From assembly GCF_015319355.1 (NCBI RefSeq), contig NZ_JADILU010000002.1, forward strand, positions 62,001 to 126,000: 64,000 nucleotides of DNA, given 5' to 3'. Positions within the stretch are counted from its first letter, which is position 1. Each line of letters begins with the position of its first letter. Positions 61,767-64,000 of this stretch are shown piece after piece. The translations under genes were made by a program, and so were the position numbers. The stretch comes from Psychroserpens luteus (GTDB lineage: Bacteria > Bacteroidota > Bacteroidia > Flavobacteriales > Flavobacteriaceae). The notes beneath the pieces were generated by a model. It saw nothing but the letters and a program-made list of their open reading frames with translations, had not been told where the DNA came from and made no database searches.

Positions 61767-63164
61767 ATGAAATCATATGATGTAGCAGTAATAGGTTCTG
61801 GACCTGGTGGATATGTAGCAGCAATTCGTTGTGCACAATTAGGTATGACAACCGCAATCATTGAAAAATACTCTACACTTGGAGGAACCTGCTTAAACGT
61901 AGGGTGTATACCAAGTAAAGCACTTTTAGATTCTTCTCATCACTATGAGGATGCAGTAAAGCATTTTGAAGAACATGGGATTGAAATTCCTGGTGACATC
62001 AAAATCAATTTAGAAAAAATGATAGCTCGTAAGCAGTCAGTTGTTGATCAAACAACAAGCGGGATTGATTTCTTAATGAAGAAAAATAAAATTGACGTTT
62101 ATGAAGGTTTAGGAAGTTTTAAAGATGCTACGCATATTTCTATTGACGGAAAAGAGAAGACTGAAATTGAAGCAAAACATACCATTATTGCTACTGGATC
62201 TAAACCGTCAAACTTACCATTTATCAAATTAGATAAAGAACGAATTATCACATCTACCGAAGCATTAAAACTCAAAGAAATCCCTAAGCATTTAATTGTG
62301 ATTGGAGGAGGAGTTATTGGTTTAGAACTAGGTCAAGTATATAGACGTTTAGGATCTGAAGTAACTGTTATAGAATTCATGGATCGTATCATTGCTGGTA
62401 TGGATGCTAGCTTATCTAAAGAATTAAACAAAGTATTTAAGAAAGCTAAGTTTAAAATGAATATGTCACACAAAGTGACATCTGTTGAGCGTGTTGGTGA
62501 TGAGGTTATCGTTAAAGCTGAAAACAAAAAAGGAGAAACTGTAGAATTTAAAGGTGATTATTGTTTAGTTGCTGTTGGTCGTACACCATTTACAGATGGA
62601 CTCAATCTTGAAGCTGCAGGAGTAAAATTAACAGATAGAGGACAAATTGAAACCAATGCTCATTTACAAACTACTGCTAAAAACATTTATGCTGTTGGTG
62701 ATGTTGTAAAAGGTGCTATGTTAGCTCATAAAGCATCTGAAGAAGGTGTTTTAGTTGCAGAGGAATTGGCAGGTCAAAAACCACATATAGATTATAATTT
62801 AATTCCTGGTGTTGTTTACACATGGCCAGAAGTTGCAGCAGTTGGAAAAACTGAAGAAGAATTAAAAGAAGCTGGTGTAGATTATAAAGTTGGACAATTC
62901 CCAATGCGAGCTTTAGGTAGAAGTAGAGCAAGTATGGATACTGACGGATTTGTAAAAATCCTAGCAGATAAAAAAACAGACGAAATTTTAGGTGTACATA
63001 TGATTGGAGCTCGTGCAGCAGATTTAATTGCTGAAGCAGTTGTCGCTATGGAATACAGAGCATCTGCAGAAGATATTTCTCGTATGTCACATGCACACCC
63101 AACATTTGCAGAAGCGATTAAAGAAGCAGCTTTAGATGTTGATGGTAATGCATTACATATTTAA
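61767..63164 (+). CDS. lpdA: Dihydrolipoyl dehydrogenase (E3)
   Basis: A 465-residue FAD enzyme that reoxidises dihydrolipoamide of the 2-oxoacid dehydrogenase complexes and the glycine cleavage system. The FAD motif is VIGSGPGGYVAAI and the redox disulfide GGTCLNVGCIPSKALL; the NAD motif is VIGGGVIGLELGQ, with the active His in SHAHPTFAEAIKEAA. Length is standard. Alone here, so which complex it serves is unknown. Its terminator is at 63208-63231. Confidence 0.96.
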   Translation: MKSYDVAVIGSGPGGYVAAIRCAQLGMTTAIIEKYSTLGGTCLNVGCIPSKALLDSSHHYEDAVKHFEEHGIEIPGDIKINLEKMIARKQSVVDQTTSGIDFLMKKNKIDVYEGLGSFKDATHISIDGKEKTEIEAKHTIIATGSKPSNLPFIKLDKERIITSTEALKLKEIPKHLIVIGGGVIGLELGQVYRRLGSEVTVIEFMDRIIAGMDASLSKELNKVFKKAKFKMNMSHKVTSVERVGDEVIVKAENKKGETVEFKGDYCLVAVGRTPFTDGLNLEAAGVKLTDRGQIETNAHLQTTAKNIYAVGDVVKGAMLAHKASEEGVLVAEELAGQKPHIDYNLIPGVVYTWPEVAAVGKTEEELKEAGVDYKVGQFPMRALGRSRASMDTDGFVKILADKKTDEILGVHMIGARAADLIAEAVVAMEYRASAEDISRMSHAHPTFAEAIKEAALDVDGNALHI

Positions 63165-63207
63165 TTAACTCATTCCTTTGGAAAAAGGAATCTCAATATA
63201 TTTAAAA

Positions 63208-63231
63208 GGCGAGCCATTTGGTTCGCTTTTT
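63208..63231 (+). terminator. Intrinsic terminator of lpdA
   Basis: GCGAGCC (63209-63215) pairs with GGTTCGC (63220-63226) with one G-T pair and an ATTT loop; TTTTT follows. Confidence 0.78.
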
Positions 63232-63404
63232 CTGTTTGTCTTTTCTGCGGAAATAGGAATCCACACAACAGCTCTGAGAGAGGAACTCATTTTTTTTATA
63301 AGATATTATCTATTGTCTGCAACAATTTAATATCTTTAAACACAAATAGTTAACTAGCCTCATCTCTACAGTCATCAACTTAATTTACTTTCTAACCAAA
63401 GTGA

Positions 63405-64000
63405 ATGATTACATTGTTTCGCCGATTAAGACAACGACTTCTATCTGAAAATAAATTTTCGAAATACCTTATCTATGCCATAGGCGAAATTATCCTTGTG
63501 GTTATTGGTATTCTCATTGCATTACAGATTAATAATTGGAATGAAAATAGAAAATTACAACAAAAAGAAGTTCAAATTTTAAAAGAAATAAGGAGCGATT
63601 TATTTCAGACAAAAAAAGATATTTTTAGAACAGTAGAGTATCATAAAAAATTGGTGTCCCAAACCCAGTTTCTTTTAAATGCAATTTACAATAAAGTATC
63701 TTACTCTGATTCTATTTACCGAGCATTTGCAGATTCTGGTTACGATTCTAAAATTATTCCTAAATCTAGTAGCTTCGAAAATCTTAAAACTATTGGGTTA
63801 AACGCCATATCAAACGATAGTTTGCGTACTGCCATTACCACTATTTTTCAATTGAGTTTTTCACGATTAACAAACGATTTTCAAGAAGATAATTCTGAGT
63901 TTGATATATCAAATATGTTGTATCCATATCAACAAAAATATTTTGAAATTGACTTTTCAAACTTTGTAATGCAACCACGAAAACACTCTGATTCATTGAA
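63405..64000 (+). CDS. DUF6090 family membrane protein, N-terminal part
   Basis: The frame starts at ATG 63405 and runs off the window end (198 codons seen). The start MITLFRRLRQRLLSENKFSKY followed by a membrane helix with YAIGEIILVVIGILIALQINNWNE is the diagnostic beginning of DUF6090 proteins, a large flavobacterial family with one N-terminal transmembrane helix and a helical exported domain. Function unknown; members often occur in tandem copies. Confidence 0.88.
   Translation, partial: MITLFRRLRQRLLSENKFSKYLIYAIGEIILVVIGILIALQINNWNENRKLQQKEVQILKEIRSDLFQTKKDIFRTVEYHKKLVSQTQFLLNAIYNKVSYSDSIYRAFADSGYDSKIIPKSSSFENLKTIGLNAISNDSLRTAITTIFQLSFSRLTNDFQEDNSEFDISNMLYPYQQKYFEIDFSNFVMQPRKHSDSL

Overview
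The window is ordinary chromosome of a member of the Bacteroidota, almost certainly a Flavobacteriaceae species of the marine Winogradskyella/Psychroserpens/Lacinutrix/Olleya type (genus is inference). The evidence is low G+C with TTA-dominated leucine codons, A-rich leaders instead of strong Shine-Dalgarno sites, a TTG/TAnnTTTG promoter in front of the SRP RNA, many short lipoproteins with SCK/SCN-type lipoboxes, and lineage-typical families (RprX/RprY, DUF5686, DUF1015, DUF6090, YtxJ, Coa1-like, CarboxypepD-regulatory proteins). No rRNA, tRNA, CRISPR array, transposase or prophage was seen. One structural RNA, the SRP RNA, is present.

Layout. 1-2.6 kb: end of coaE, then the RprX/RprY two-component pair. 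2.6-8.7 kb (minus): cold-shock protein, miaA, a voltage-gated K+ channel with a C-terminal zinc ribbon, a DnaQ-exonuclease/GIY-YIG fusion, a YggS-like PLP protein, a lipoprotein and a DUF1015 protein. 8.7-11.1 kb: an M23 peptidase lipoprotein gene split by a 1.74-kb cassette-like insert carrying a CPA1/NhaP2-type antiporter and an attC-like palindrome. 11.1-19.2 kb: YcxB-like protein, 3-hydroxybutyryl-CoA dehydrogenase, Gfo/Idh/MocA oxidoreductase, pcm, a cation diffusion facilitator, Coa1-like protein, a large DUF5686 outer-membrane protein and smpB. 19.2-29.4 kb: lipoproteins, deoC, a TraB/GumN protein, a thioesterase-TetR-mqo cluster with two copies of one palindromic operator, an OmpW-like protein, clpB and ytxJ. 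29.4-30.3 kb: a second cassette-like insert (one lipoprotein gene plus attC-like site, bounded by 10-bp inverted repeats). 30.3-38.5 kb: lipoproteins, fahA, glyA, a beta-helix lipoprotein and a thioesterase. 38.5-42.2 kb: a tight four-gene array of paralogous membrane proteins with a conserved four-cysteine N-terminal domain and CarboxypepD-like exported domains. 42.2-49.3 kb: glutaminyl cyclase, SRP RNA, SDR, transaldolase-like aldolase, a cysteine-less TlpA-like lipoprotein, an asymmetric ABC-F ATPase and a DUF2007 protein. 49.4-55.3 kb: an oxidative-stress neighbourhood (katG-ankyrin; peroxiredoxin-thioredoxin-small protein) interrupted by a truncated GNAT gene and a dehydrogenase with foreign codon use. 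55.5-64 kb: NhaC antiporter, decayed DUF457-type gene, methionine gamma-lyase with divergent Lrp regulator, CPBP protease-like protein, PAS-LuxR regulator, lpdA and the start of a DUF6090 protein.

Most of the gene content is housekeeping. The points of most interest are the two cassette-like insertions without a nearby integrase (one has cleanly disrupted a peptidase gene whose frame would be restored by excision), the four-paralogue Cys-rich array with a nonsense-truncated member, the twin TetR operators, and two genes (miaA and the exonuclease/GIY-YIG fusion) with no ATG/GTG/TTG start but an ATC where the initiator should be. An 8-bp motif, CTTCGGAA, also appears far more often than base composition predicts.
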